Assembly (NCBI GenBank): GCA_964545715.1
Contig: CAZJHX010000012.1
Coordinates: 1-64,000 of the forward strand
Reading direction: 5' to 3'
Source of the DNA: CAZJHX01 sp964545715
GTDB taxonomy: Bacteria; Myxococcota_A; UBA9042; GCA-2863065
Length of the DNA: 64,000 nucleotides
The notes under the pieces were generated by a model, which did no database searches, had not been told where the DNA came from, and saw only the letters and a list, made by a program, of their open reading frames with translations. The translations under genes and the position numbers were made by a program. Positions 35,401 through 43,676 of the stretch are shown one piece after another (position 1 is the stretch's first letter; every line of letters starts with the position of its first letter).

Positions 35401-38400
35401 TCGGCGTTGGACGTCTGCAGGCAGCCCAGCGCCAGGTCACACACATCGTCCGTGCAAAGCTCACCGTCGTCGCAGACCGCCGCATCCGGGACATGTTGAC
35501 AGCCTGACACCGCGCTGCAAGCGTCGGCGGTGCAGGCCAGGTCGTCGTCGCAGTCCACCGGGCCGCCCGCGCACGCGCCGGACGAGCAGACGTCGGACGC
35601 AGTGCAGGGATCATCGTCGTCGCACGCCGCCGTGCTGAAGCTGTACACGCAGCCGGCGGCCGGATCGCAGCTGTCGTCCGTGCACGGATCGGCGTCGTCA
35701 CAGCTCAAGGCGTGGCCCGTACAGCCGTCAGAGGTGCACTTGTCACCCTCAGTGCATAAGTCCCCGTCGTCACAGGTGGCCCCGTTTACGGTGCTGACGC
35801 AACCGGCGTCGCCCGCGCACGCGTCATCCGTGCACGGGTCCCCGTCGTCACAATCCAGTGGCTCACCCGCACACACGCCGGCCACGCACTGATCGCCGCT
35901 GGTGCAGGCCTGCGCGTCGTCACACGGCGCCTGGTTGCTGACCGCGACGCAGCCCGTGGTGGGATCACAGCCATCGTCGGTGCAGACATCGCCGTCGTCG
36001 CAGGCGACCTCCTCGTACGAGCACCCAGCGCCTTTGTCGCACGCGTCCAAGGTGCACACGGAGCCGTCGTCGCAGTCCACCACCGCGCCCACGCACTTGC
36101 CGGCTGCGCATTGGTCGGCCGCAGTGCAGGCGTCCAGATCGTCACAAGGCGACGCATTGCCCACGCTCACGCAGCCGTCGCCGGCAACACAGGCGTCGTC
36201 GGTGCAGGGATTGCCGTCATCGCAGGCCACAGCCAGACCGGCGCACAGCGTGTCCGCGCAAGCATCGCCGTAGGTGCAGGGATCCCCATCGTCGCAGGCC
36301 ACGGCGTTGGGCGCGTATGCGCAGCCGCCAGCAGCGGTGCAGGTGTCGTCCGTACAGGGGTTGCCGTCATCGCAGCCGACCGCGAGATGGCTGCAGCCGG
36401 AGACTGCATCGCAGCCGTCCTCGGTGCACTCATCCCCGTCGTCGCACAGAACCGGTCCGCCGCCGGTACAAGCGCTGGCGGCGCACACGTCACCGGCCGT
36501 ACACGCGTCACCGTCGTCGCACGCCGCCGTGTTGGGCGTAAAGACGCATACGCCGTCGCACGTGTCATCGGTGCAGGGATTGCTGTCGTCACAGACCACG
36601 GGCGCGCCCGCACACTCACCCTCCGCGCACACGTCGGAGTAGGTGCAGGGATCCTGGTCGTCACACGACGCGGTATTGGAGACCGCCACACACCCGGAGA
36701 CGGCGTCACAGGCGTCGTCGGTGCACGGGTTGTTGTCGTCACACAGCAACGGCACATGGGCACAGCCTGTCCCGGCGTCGCAGTTGTCCACAGTGCACGC
36801 GTTCTCGTCGTCGCACGCCAGGACGTCAACGACGCACCCTTTTGCGGGGTCACAGCTCTCGACGGTGCAGGCGCTGTCGTCCGCGCCGCAGACGACCGCC
36901 GTATGCTGGCATCCGTGGGCGGCGCAGACGTCAGCTGTGCAGGCGTTGCCGTCGTCGCAGTCCACCGGGGTGCCCGTACAGACACCCTGTTTGCAGACGT
37001 CGTAGTCCGTGCAGCGATCGCCGTCTTCGCAGACCGCCGTGTTGAACACGGCCGTGCAGCCCTGGTCCGCCAGGCAGACGTGATCTACGCAGCCACCGAG
37101 GGCGGGGCACGTCACCACCTCATGAGCGCATCCGACACCCGGCTCGCAGCTGTCGATCGTGCACTTGTCCTCGTCATCGCAGCTGATCGGCGCGGAGTCG
37201 CAGCCCCGGCCCGGCTGGCAGACATTCACCGTGCAGGCGTCGCCGTCATCGCAGTCCGCCGGCGTCCACATGCAGGTGCCGTCCGGGCCGCAACCGTCGA
37301 CAGTGCACGGATCGTCATCGATGCACGGCGTGACATCCGCGACGTGTTCGCACCCGGCGCCCGCGATGCAGAGGTCCTGGGTGCATGCGCTGCCGTCGTC
37401 GCACGGGTTCGGGTCCCCGGCGCAGGCCGCCTCGCTGCAGACGTCACCGATCGTGCATACGTCGCCGTCGTCGCACTGGTTGTGGTTGTCGACGTACGCG
37501 CACACGTCGCCCGCACAGCCGTCGTCCGTGCACGGGTTGCCGTCATCGCAGTCCGCCGGCACGCAGGCGGGCGGCGCGCCAAAGGTCAGCACCAGGCGCG
37601 GCGCCGTCTCCTGGGGGCCCTCCCGCGCGGCGAAACGCACGGTGCCGTCCTCGCTCTCATCCAGCGTCTTGACCATCCAGGACGCCTGCTTCGACTCCCC
37701 GGCCAGAACCGCGGCCACATCGGTCGTCACATCCCACGAAACCGCGCCCGACTGGCCGTTGGACAGCACAGTCGTGTCGGTGGCCGGTCCTGCGGCGATC
37801 AAATTCCAGCCGCCATCACAGTCCTGGTCCTTGTCCGAGATGTCGGCGTCGACCCCACAGTTCCACGTGGCACCAGCGCCGCTACCCACGCTCAGTGCGC
37901 TGATCCCGTTGCCCTCCACCCAAGACTGGGCGAGCGCATGCGCCGCCACCGGACGCCCCTGGGCGCCCCAGTCTTTGCCGATCATCTGGATCGTCAGCTG
38001 CAGGCTCGCGCCCGTGATCACCGTGGCGCCGGTCTTGGCCGCGTCGGCGGCCGCCTTCTCGATAGCCTCCACGTCAAAGCGCAGCAGGGCGCGCCGCTTG
38101 CCGCGTGACCGCACGTCCAGAAAATTGGCCGCCCCACGGTTCTGGTCCGGACGCTGCCCGACCACAAAGGTGTCCGCGATCGTCGATGCCGCGCACGACT
38201 CGGCGTCCGGCAACGTCAGCCGCCAGAAGTAATGAAACGCCGGCGAGTTGTCTTTTGACAGCCAGGGATAGGCCGCGTTCAGCGTGTGGATGGCGCCGCC
38301 CTTGCCGTCCGTCGCCTCCGCCACCGCGGCGAAGTGCGTCGGGTCGGGCGTGACCCCGCCAAACAGCGCGCTCACGCCCGGGTTGGCCGGCGCATAGCCC

Positions 38401-38984
38401 CATGCGGAGTAGGCGAACCAATCGACCATGGTGTGCGCAGAGCCGACGAGCGTGCCCCCCTGGGACTTGAAGGTCTGCAGCAGATCCAGCGTCGTATCGC
38501 TGAGCAGAAAGAAGTCCGGCGAGGTCTTGTTGGGCGACGCATCCAGGACCACGACATCCGCGGCCTCCAGCGTGGTCGCGTCGAGGTCGAACGGCACACC
38601 GGGCGGGACCTCCAGCAGGTCATAACCACCGATAAAGCCCAGCTCGTAAAGCCGCCACAGCACCAGCTGCATGGCGATTTTGTCCCCGATGTCGTACGCG
38701 CTGTACAGCAGCAGCACCTCGGGCAGGGCGTCGTCCGCGGTCAACAGCGCGGTCAAGTGCTGCACCACCGTGCCGACCCCCTTGTATGGATGCTCGAGAT
38801 TTCCGGCAAACGGCAGACCGGACAGGATCCAACCGTCACCTTTGACGGCAGCCGGCGCACCGACATCGTCGGCCGTCTCTGCCAAGACGGTGATCTCTCC
38901 ACAAACCGGCGCCGCCCAAGCGGGACCGGACGCGGCCAGACACACAGCTATAGCCACTGTCGTAAAACGCACTGCCACCCTCAC
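32463..38984 (-). CDS. Giant exported multi-repeat protein (DNRLRE-like, CDDGxxCTDD array, PKD, FG-GAP)
   Basis: Protein of 2173 aa with a signal peptide (RFTTVAIAVCLAASGPAWAAP). Residues about 270-465 resemble the DNRLRE beta-sandwich (DTFVVGQRPDQNRGAANFLDV). From about 477 to 1268 there are about 30 counted Cys-rich units of the type CDDGNPCTDDxCD, rich in Asp and probably calcium- or disulfide-stabilised. About 1270-1820 holds six or so PKD-like domains (WKATVDFGDGLGPLP, YTLSVTVTDDDGGVGT). The end (about 1840-2173) is an FG-GAP/VCBS-type propeller (VAVADMDGDGADDLVTANSGSGDVSV). It is a likely surface adhesin or matrix protein; no MYXO-CTERM-type tail is seen. It stands 17 bp before the FHA-protease. 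Confidence 0.9.
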   Translation of the reverse strand: MRVAVRFTTVAIAVCLAASGPAWAAPVCGEITVLAETADDVGAPAAVKGDGWILSGLPFAGNLEHPYKGVGTVVQHLTALLTADDALPEVLLLYSAYDIGDKIAMQLVLWRLYELGFIGGYDLLEVPPGVPFDLDATTLEAADVVVLDASPNKTSPDFFLLSDTTLDLLQTFKSQGGTLVGSAHTMVDWFAYSAWGYAPANPGVSALFGGVTPDPTHFAAVAEATDGKGGAIHTLNAAYPWLSKDNSPAFHYFWRLTLPDAESCAASTIADTFVVGQRPDQNRGAANFLDVRSRGKRRALLRFDVEAIEKAAADAAKTGATVITGASLQLTIQMIGKDWGAQGRPVAAHALAQSWVEGNGISALSVGSGAGATWNCGVDADISDKDQDCDGGWNLIAAGPATDTTVLSNGQSGAVSWDVTTDVAAVLAGESKQASWMVKTLDESEDGTVRFAAREGPQETAPRLVLTFGAPPACVPADCDDGNPCTDDGCAGDVCAYVDNHNQCDDGDVCTIGDVCSEAACAGDPNPCDDGSACTQDLCIAGAGCEHVADVTPCIDDDPCTVDGCGPDGTCMWTPADCDDGDACTVNVCQPGRGCDSAPISCDDEDKCTIDSCEPGVGCAHEVVTCPALGGCVDHVCLADQGCTAVFNTAVCEDGDRCTDYDVCKQGVCTGTPVDCDDGNACTADVCAAHGCQHTAVVCGADDSACTVESCDPAKGCVVDVLACDDENACTVDNCDAGTGCAHVPLLCDDNNPCTDDACDAVSGCVAVSNTASCDDQDPCTYSDVCAEGECAGAPVVCDDSNPCTDDTCDGVCVFTPNTAACDDGDACTAGDVCAASACTGGGPVLCDDGDECTEDGCDAVSGCSHLAVGCDDGNPCTDDTCTAAGGCAYAPNAVACDDGDPCTYGDACADTLCAGLAVACDDGNPCTDDACVAGDGCVSVGNASPCDDLDACTAADQCAAGKCVGAVVDCDDGSVCTLDACDKGAGCSYEEVACDDGDVCTDDGCDPTTGCVAVSNQAPCDDAQACTSGDQCVAGVCAGEPLDCDDGDPCTDDACAGDAGCVSTVNGATCDDGDLCTEGDKCTSDGCTGHALSCDDADPCTDDSCDPAAGCVYSFSTAACDDDDPCTASDVCSSGACAGGPVDCDDDLACTADACSAVSGCQHVPDAAVCDDGELCTDDVCDLALGCLQTSNAEPCDDGDACTGSDACADGACAGGGPTDCNDSNACTQDLCDAFSGCSNVPIVCDDSDECTTDTCDPVQGCVFVGTCDGPTVFGGDDAAIAEGFEFTRSVGFADQADSGPWKATVDFGDGLGPLPAAVSSSKSVHVSHLYADDGTYDVVVTVTNAAGDAGTAAFEISVENAAPIVYGGGKGQPVEGSPYYGILTVLDVSGDTFVAVVDYGDGTEPETLDIAGKYGAFGPHVYADDGSYTLSVTVTDDDGGVGTLSVPTVVKNVSPTFAQPDNQLAEDDPVVLAGVFADPGDDSWSGTVDWGDGSGPMPVSVDADAMAFSAQHVFVDHGVYSVSVTLSDEDEGSTTRTFYVIKMNPNPTMDFGLPPIGAEGYPVAHAVTVTAPVSDHFTATGEFSDGTGKAFVAVEPAQKLIDVKHTWNDDGLFPVILQLHDSGTTLTEAFYVIIENVDPVPNLGGPGKLMEGQTFYRTRTVLDPGKDQWIGTVDYGDGTIESFAVSSWGGYDLAHTYNDSGDYTVTVTIEDDDGGSGTESMTLAVSNAPPKLSCGTHEMVKQGGLLTRTCTFTDSGTADTWQAVVNFGDGSDSVTPVVDQVGHAFDISHKFFETGKHKVVITLTDDDGGAHTRGFWANVIPNTAPAFDVVSDVPVDGLPVAVAAGQLGGDSLTDLAIANDPGDSVTVLVQTAPGVFGSASMVLVGLQPAAVAVADMDGDGADDLVTANSGSGDVSVVYQDPTAPGAFAFPSAVPSGAGPAAIAVADLNDDGAPDIATANADGGNLAVLLQSDQPGIFLTPAGYATGAKPSALAIADFNGDAAPDIAVANAGGDSLTVRYHAGDGADWPTADTLAADTSPVALVAVDMDGDGRLDLVAANEGADTISLHLADPSGGWLPASVLDTASGPRALGVGDLDANGAADLAVVAGGAGTTTVLRQIGPDALAFEAIALPPTYGGEWAVLIEDLDGDGKGDVVVLNHVSASLSVHLGQ

Positions 38985-39039
38985 ACCCCGTTCCTCAAAC
39001 TGTGAATCGTTCAGGCGCCGGGAGTCGTTAGGTGGTTTT

Positions 39040-41337
39040 TCAGCGGAGGAAGGCGTCCAGCTTTGCGTCGTCCACGGGCGCGGGCAAGAGCGACCACATG
39101 TGGGCGCTGACCAGGACCTGATTTACCAACACACCATCGCGGTCGATACCGACGCCGACGTTGAACGAGCCGTCCATCGGTACGTATTTATAGTCCAGCG
39201 CGGCGCCCAGGCTCTGCACCTTTGGGCGCAGCGCGATGGCCTCGGTCACGTGCTTGCGCGCGGCCGCCATGTCCCCCGCGCCAAGCTTCATCTGAGCCAG
39301 CCATTTGTGCGCGTCATACCGAAAGCCTGCGGCGATATCCGACCGCTGCACCTGCTGACCAAACAGGATTGCGGCGTCGCTTTCGCGCCCGGATCCTGCA
39401 AGCGCCGCCGCATACAGGCCGCGCGCGCCGGGATCGTCAGGATGGGCGGCGTTCAAGTCCTGAAGGCACTGCCCCGCCTGGGCGAAGTCCTGACCGATGA
39501 CCTGGACCCAGCAGCGGTGCGACATCACCTGAGCGTGTCCGCTGGTCCAGTGCGCGTCCAGCTCCTGCAGACGCCTGGCGCCGCGACGCATCAGCTGGAC
39601 CGTTGTCTTGTCCCACGCCAGCAGCGAGTCCCCGGACATCTCCAGCCGCAGCATGTTGCGCAGCGCGCCGATGAAGGAGTACACGTCGCCGGTCGGCACC
39701 GCCCCCTCCGGCGGGTCCACGGCCAGCTTCAGCTTGCCGTCTTTGAGCAAGCGCTCCCGGTGCTGCTCGAGCCGCTTGTGCACCGCGAGCACGCGATCCA
39801 GCGCCTGCTCTAAGCGCGCGCGCTCGCCGGGCCGGCGCCCGGAGGTCGTCAACGCCAGCGCGGCAAACATGTCCGCCGCGTTTCGGTCGGCTTTGCGGAC
39901 CGCTTTGTCCATACGCGCCAGAAACGCCGGTAGTGCCGCGTGGGCAGCCGCCTCGTCCAGCAGCACGTCGCGCAACAACAACAGCTTCCACAGCTCCAGC
40001 CGGTCGGCGTACTTCCGCTCGATCGGGCGCAGAATTCGGCCGACGCGCTCCGCCAGGTCCTTGCGCATCGCGTCGTCCACGCCACCGGCGCCCATGGCCT
40101 CTTGCACCGCTTTGGCAAACTCGCCGTCGCCGGCCAGCGTCCCGATGGCGTCTAGATACGCAGCCGCCATCTCCACCGCGAACCGATCGCCGCCCGCCTT
40201 GCCGTCCAGGCGGTCCAGAAGCGACCGCGCGTGCTCAGCCAGCTCGCGCACTTTGTCGAATTGAGAGCCCATCACCACGGACGTCAGGGTGAGCATGCGG
40301 GCGACCAGCGCCATGGACACCGAGCGCTGGTCCCGAAACGCCAGCCCCTGGGCGTCGGCGGTCGTGATCACGCTGACCGCCGGCTGCAAGGCGTTGACGG
40401 CGATGAGCCATCCAACCCGGCGCAGGCGGATGTCAGCGTTGTCGGGATAACGCGCCTCAGCGTCGCGAATGGCGGCATAGGCGATCCGCGCGCCGGGGCG
40501 ATGCAGCGCGGTCGTGGCGTCGATCAGCGCCAGCGTCGTCGCCGGCGTGTCCGAGGCCTGCACGGCAGTCGCGGCGGCCTTCACGCTCTCCACACGGGCG
40601 CGGGTGTCCAGATAGCGTCCGGCCCGCCACCGCAGGTCCGGGTGCTTGGTCACGATCGGGCTCAGCAGCTGCCGCGCCTTGCTCTCCGACAAAGAGACGG
40701 CCGCGTATCCGGCCGCGTTCAGCGCATCCGTCGGTTCGTCCGACGCCTTGGCCAACCGAGCGCCCCAGGCGGTCGCTGCGGCGTGCTCGTATCGGCGCTG
40801 ATGAAAGCCCGCCCGCGCCCGCAAACCGCGAACGGACACCGCATCACCATCGGTGACCACCGCAATGCGAGCTGCGCAGTGCTCCGGCAGCGCTTTGAGC
40901 GACGCGACGTAGGCTTTGGCGACGTCCAGCTCCGAGGGCGGCAGCCGCCCGTGAACCGGATCGCCGAGGTCATCCAACGCCACGGCCAGCCACAGCGTCG
41001 TCGCCATGCCGTCCAGCAGCGCATACGCCTCTGCCAGGGCGCCCGCTACGGACTTTTCGCCACGCTGGTGGGCCAGCTCCAGCGACAGCGTAGCCCCCAG
41101 CAGCGCGCGCAGAGGCCCCGGCTGGTACGCATCGACCCTCAGCGGCTTGTCGCGCCAGGCGGTGATGATCTCTTCAGCCAGCTTGACCAGCGCGGCGTTG
41201 TCGGCCCCGGCCGGGATGTTCTCGCGCACCACGGGGCTCAAGGCGATCGCGTCGGTGGGCAGCGCGTCTTTAGCGCCGGCCGGCGGGCCCCCAAGCAGCG
41301 TCACGAGAGCCAGCGCATCAATCAAAAAAGGACGCAT
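39040..41337 (-). CDS. Exported helical-repeat (TPR-like) protein
   Basis: Protein of 765 aa with a signal peptide (MRPFLIDALALVTLLGGPPAGAKDA). The mature chain is almost wholly alpha-helical, with Ala/Leu/Arg-rich pairs of helices of TPR type, clearest near the end (DDPGARGLYAAALAGSGRESDAAILFGQQ, RYDAHKWLAQMKLGAGDMAAARKHVTEAIALRP). It ends with a short beta-like segment (VGIDRDGVLVNQVLVSAHMWSLLP). The start overlaps the end of the YrdC-family gene by 20 bases. The giant repeat protein begins 55 bp downstream, so this may help to assemble or present it. No enzyme motif is visible. Confidence 0.78.
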   Translation of the reverse strand: MRPFLIDALALVTLLGGPPAGAKDALPTDAIALSPVVRENIPAGADNAALVKLAEEIITAWRDKPLRVDAYQPGPLRALLGATLSLELAHQRGEKSVAGALAEAYALLDGMATTLWLAVALDDLGDPVHGRLPPSELDVAKAYVASLKALPEHCAARIAVVTDGDAVSVRGLRARAGFHQRRYEHAAATAWGARLAKASDEPTDALNAAGYAAVSLSESKARQLLSPIVTKHPDLRWRAGRYLDTRARVESVKAAATAVQASDTPATTLALIDATTALHRPGARIAYAAIRDAEARYPDNADIRLRRVGWLIAVNALQPAVSVITTADAQGLAFRDQRSVSMALVARMLTLTSVVMGSQFDKVRELAEHARSLLDRLDGKAGGDRFAVEMAAAYLDAIGTLAGDGEFAKAVQEAMGAGGVDDAMRKDLAERVGRILRPIERKYADRLELWKLLLLRDVLLDEAAAHAALPAFLARMDKAVRKADRNAADMFAALALTTSGRRPGERARLEQALDRVLAVHKRLEQHRERLLKDGKLKLAVDPPEGAVPTGDVYSFIGALRNMLRLEMSGDSLLAWDKTTVQLMRRGARRLQELDAHWTSGHAQVMSHRCWVQVIGQDFAQAGQCLQDLNAAHPDDPGARGLYAAALAGSGRESDAAILFGQQVQRSDIAAGFRYDAHKWLAQMKLGAGDMAAARKHVTEAIALRPKVQSLGAALDYKYVPMDGSFNVGVGIDRDGVLVNQVLVSAHMWSLLPAPVDDAKLDAFLR

Positions 41338-41947
41338 CGCCCTTCCCCTGCCGAATCACCTCGGGCTCACGTCCCGTCAATTCGATCACCGTGGACGGCT
41401 CAGCCAGGCGCTGCCCGCCGTCGACCACGAAGTCCAGGCGGGCCCCGAACTTCTCGCTGATTTGCGCCGGATTGTTCCAGAAGGAGTCGTCCGCCGTGCG
41501 CACACTGCTGCACAGCAGGGGCCGGTCCAGGCTCTCCAGCAGCGCACCGCAGATCTCGTCGTCCGGGATCCGCACGCCGATGGTCTTGCGCTTGCGCAAC
41601 ATGATCTTGGGGACACTGGAGCCCGCTTTCATGATGAAGGTATAGGGCCCGGGTAGGCAGCGCTTCAGTGCGCGAAAAGCCGACGTCGGCAGCCCGCGCG
41701 TGTACTCAGACGCCATGGCCAGATCGCGCACCAGGATGGACAGCGGCTTGGTCGGGCTCAGCTCTTTGACGGCATACAGGCGCTCGATCGCAGAGCGGCT
41801 GCCGATATCGCAGACAAACGCGTACACGGTGTCCGTGGGGATGACGCCGAGCGCGTCGTTGCGTACGAGCCGTGCGACCTCGTCCATGCGCCAGACCTCG
41901 GGATAGTCAGGATCGAGGTCCAGGTAGATTGGGGTGCCGCCGCGCAT
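41318..41947 (-). CDS. YrdC/YciO-family protein (threonylcarbamoyl-AMP synthase-like)
   Basis: Protein of 209 aa. The Sua5/YrdC/YciO fold is clear: ALGVIPTDTVYAFVCDIGSRSAIERLYAVKELSPTKPLSILVRDL, then ALKRCLPGPYTFIMKAG, KRKTIGVRIPDDEICGALLE and FVVDGGQRLAEPSTVIEL. The family makes threonylcarbamoyl-AMP for the t6A modification of tRNA. The wording of the first motif and the length are nearer to YciO, whose role is less certain than TsaC. It sits in a surface-protein operon and overlaps the next gene by 20 bases, which seems a chance companion rather than a functional link. Confidence 0.88.
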   Translation of the reverse strand: MRGGTPIYLDLDPDYPEVWRMDEVARLVRNDALGVIPTDTVYAFVCDIGSRSAIERLYAVKELSPTKPLSILVRDLAMASEYTRGLPTSAFRALKRCLPGPYTFIMKAGSSVPKIMLRKRKTIGVRIPDDEICGALLESLDRPLLCSSVRTADDSFWNNPAQISEKFGARLDFVVDGGQRLAEPSTVIELTGREPEVIRQGKGDASFFD

Positions 41948-41965
41948 GTTGTGTATTGAGCCGGC

Positions 41966-42382
41966 CTACTCGGCCACGGTGGTCGCGGCGACGTTGATGG
42001 GAAAGGCGTTGGACGCGATACCGTCCGTCCAGACGACCACGAAGTGTGGTCCCGGATCCAGGTCCGGCACCTGGAGCACCAGACAGTCGTCATCCCGAGC
42101 GTAGACCACAGCGGAGACGCCGCCGACCAGGACGGAATGCGGCTGCGGAATGGGCTGCGCGACGAGACCGCTGGCAGCCGGATCGATCGCCGCCTCCAGT
42201 GTGCACGGCACCGTGAGCGCCTGAACACGCCCAAAGCCCGTACCGATCAGCTGTACGGGGGCACCTGCCGCGGGAGCGCCGCCCTGCAGGGTGGCCATGT
42301 CCGCAATCCACACCTCGCGAGCGGAGTCGTCCGAGCACCCGCTCAAACCCCAGGCGGTGCACAATACGATTACGACGGACAT
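41966..42382 (-). CDS. Lipoprotein with an IPT/TIG-like domain
   Basis: Protein of 138 aa with a lipoprotein signal (MSVVIVLCTAWGLSGCSDD, lipobox LSGC). The mature part is one immunoglobulin-like IPT/TIG domain: APVQLIGTGFGRVQALTVPC, SVLVGGVSAVVYARDDDCLVLQVPDLDPGPHFVVVWTDGIASNAFPINV. ATG 42382 is chosen because the signal peptide begins there; the frame is open upstream into the divergent gene. It lies 18 bp before the YrdC-family gene and may be the first gene of the long minus-strand group. Probably a small outer-membrane surface lipoprotein. Confidence 0.8.
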   Translation of the reverse strand: MSVVIVLCTAWGLSGCSDDSAREVWIADMATLQGGAPAAGAPVQLIGTGFGRVQALTVPCTLEAAIDPAASGLVAQPIPQPHSVLVGGVSAVVYARDDDCLVLQVPDLDPGPHFVVVWTDGIASNAFPINVAATTVAE

Positions 42383-42462
42383 TGCTCTCGACACGTACGC
42401 TTTGGCTAGCACACATCGTTTTGGGGTTGCAACAGCGCAGTACGCGGGCCACCATCGCCCGG

Positions 42463-43332
42463 ATGACGATTCGCCAAGTACCAGCCGCACAACGGGGCCT
42501 GCGTTTTCGCGTCGGGGACGTTGTCGCCACGGGCCACCTGGTCGCGCTCTCCGCATCCGGAGCGCACTTTAGAACCGCGACTTCGGTTGAGGCAGGACAG
42601 ATGCTGGCCCTCGATCTCAGCGGCCCGGGACGATTGCGGCTGGACACCACCGTGAGCCAGGTCTCGGAGCCCGCGCCGGACAACATGGTCAGCGTCACCG
42701 CGGATTTAACCCGGGTGACATCGTACGAGAGCGCAGCCGCGGCCAGTCGGTTCGTCTCCAGCCGGCTGTCGCTGAGCGCGGCGCAGTACCCGGCCAAGCA
42801 GGCCGGCGCCACCTGGTGGGTCGCGCTCACAGAAGAGGCCCAGACGCCACAAGCCCGCCCGTTCAAGGGCCCCGCGCCACGGGTGGCAGGCCAGCAGGCG
42901 CTCGAGGCGCCCGCGCCACCGCTGGACACCGGACGCCCGGTCACGACAGTGCCGTTGCTGCGCGAGTTCTTTGCGTCCATCCCGCAGATCGCGGTGTACC
43001 TGAACATCCCATGTGCCTATACCGTGGCCGGCGCCATGTACTGGGGCCGCGCACTGCGCCTCAACGACCGCTTCATCCAGGTCAACACCGCGCAGGTGCT
43101 GCCGGGGCTGGGCGTGCGGCTGCGCTGCGATTTGACGGTCGAGCTGGACGGTCATAAACGCCCGGTCTCCTTGTTCGGCATCCTGTCGCAGAAGAAGGAT
43201 CCCCCCGGCGGCAGCACGTACAAGGCGACGCTGAGCGTCCGTATCCAGCGGATCGACGAGGGTGACAGTCCGGGGCTGCTGATCGAGTACCTGACGCGAC
43301 ACCAGACCGACGACGAGGCGGAAGAGACGTGA
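42463..43332 (+). CDS. Protein with two PilZ-like domains
   Basis: Protein of 289 aa without signal peptide or membrane helix. The first domain (residues about 8-90) has RFRVGDVVATGHLVALSASGAHFRTATSVEAGQMLALDLSG, like the (D/N)xSxxG strand of PilZ domains. The second (about 190-285) has LNIPCAYTVAGAMYWGRALRLNDRFIQVNTAQVLPGLGVRLRCDLTVELDG, again PilZ-like in order of strands. Neither keeps a perfect RxxxR plus DxSxxG pair, so cyclic-di-GMP binding is uncertain. Start ATG 42463 is chosen over 42382 because the latter lies in the divergent gene's promoter region. It overlaps the next gene as GTGA. Confidence 0.65.
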   Translation: MTIRQVPAAQRGLRFRVGDVVATGHLVALSASGAHFRTATSVEAGQMLALDLSGPGRLRLDTTVSQVSEPAPDNMVSVTADLTRVTSYESAAAASRFVSSRLSLSAAQYPAKQAGATWWVALTEEAQTPQARPFKGPAPRVAGQQALEAPAPPLDTGRPVTTVPLLREFFASIPQIAVYLNIPCAYTVAGAMYWGRALRLNDRFIQVNTAQVLPGLGVRLRCDLTVELDGHKRPVSLFGILSQKKDPPGGSTYKATLSVRIQRIDEGDSPGLLIEYLTRHQTDDEAEET

Positions 43333-43676
43333 CCAACGCAGGCGTCGTCGTCGCGGCGTGTCTGGCCGCATGGCTGTCGGTGGGCTGCGACTCGGCGGCG
43401 GAAGAGTCGTGCAAAAAGGCGTGCGACCGCCCATTCGACCTGATGCTGGAGGCCGAGGCGCCGCGAGTGAACGCCTGGCGCGGCTTTCCCGAGCCGCTCA
43501 AGAACCAGGCGATGGGGCACCACGCCGCCTGGGTGCACGAGGTGGAGGCCGGTCGAAAGAGCTACGTGCCGCAGTGCGTGGACAGCTGCGTATCGGCGGG
43601 CGCGACCGAGGTGGTGAGCTGCCGGCGCAAGTCCCAGAGCCTCGCCGCCTGGACCCGCTGCGGGGAGGCCGAGTGA
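43329..43676 (+). CDS. Small cysteine-containing lipoprotein
   Basis: Protein of 115 aa starting with GTG, which overlaps the TGA of the PilZ-like gene. The N-terminus is a lipoprotein signal (MTNAGVVVAACLAAWLSVGCDSA, lipobox SVGC). The mature protein has six further Cys (SCKKACD, QCVDSCV, SCRRK, RCGE) spaced to make disulfides between helices. I recognise no family. It overlaps the SGNH hydrolase gene as TGATG, so the three genes are translationally coupled. Confidence 0.72.
   Translation: MTNAGVVVAACLAAWLSVGCDSAAEESCKKACDRPFDLMLEAEAPRVNAWRGFPEPLKNQAMGHHAAWVHEVEAGRKSYVPQCVDSCVSAGATEVVSCRRKSQSLAAWTRCGEAE

Noticed and set aside
32499..35507. 1002-codon open frame on the plus strand
   Set aside because: It is the antisense of the repeat-rich giant gene; the regular Asp/Cys codons suppress stops on the other strand. 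No signal peptide, domain or ribosome binding site.
35180..37560. Tandem DNA repeat or CRISPR-like array
   Set aside because: The periodic pattern (GTCGTCGCA, GTGCA) is the codon image of the CDDGxxCTDD protein repeats; there are no identical direct repeats with unique spacers.
42433..42454. Sigma-54-like sequence before the minus-strand lipoprotein
   Set aside because: The minus strand has GTGGCCCGCGTACTGCG with proper spacing, but the -12 box is poor and the match is similar to chance hits.
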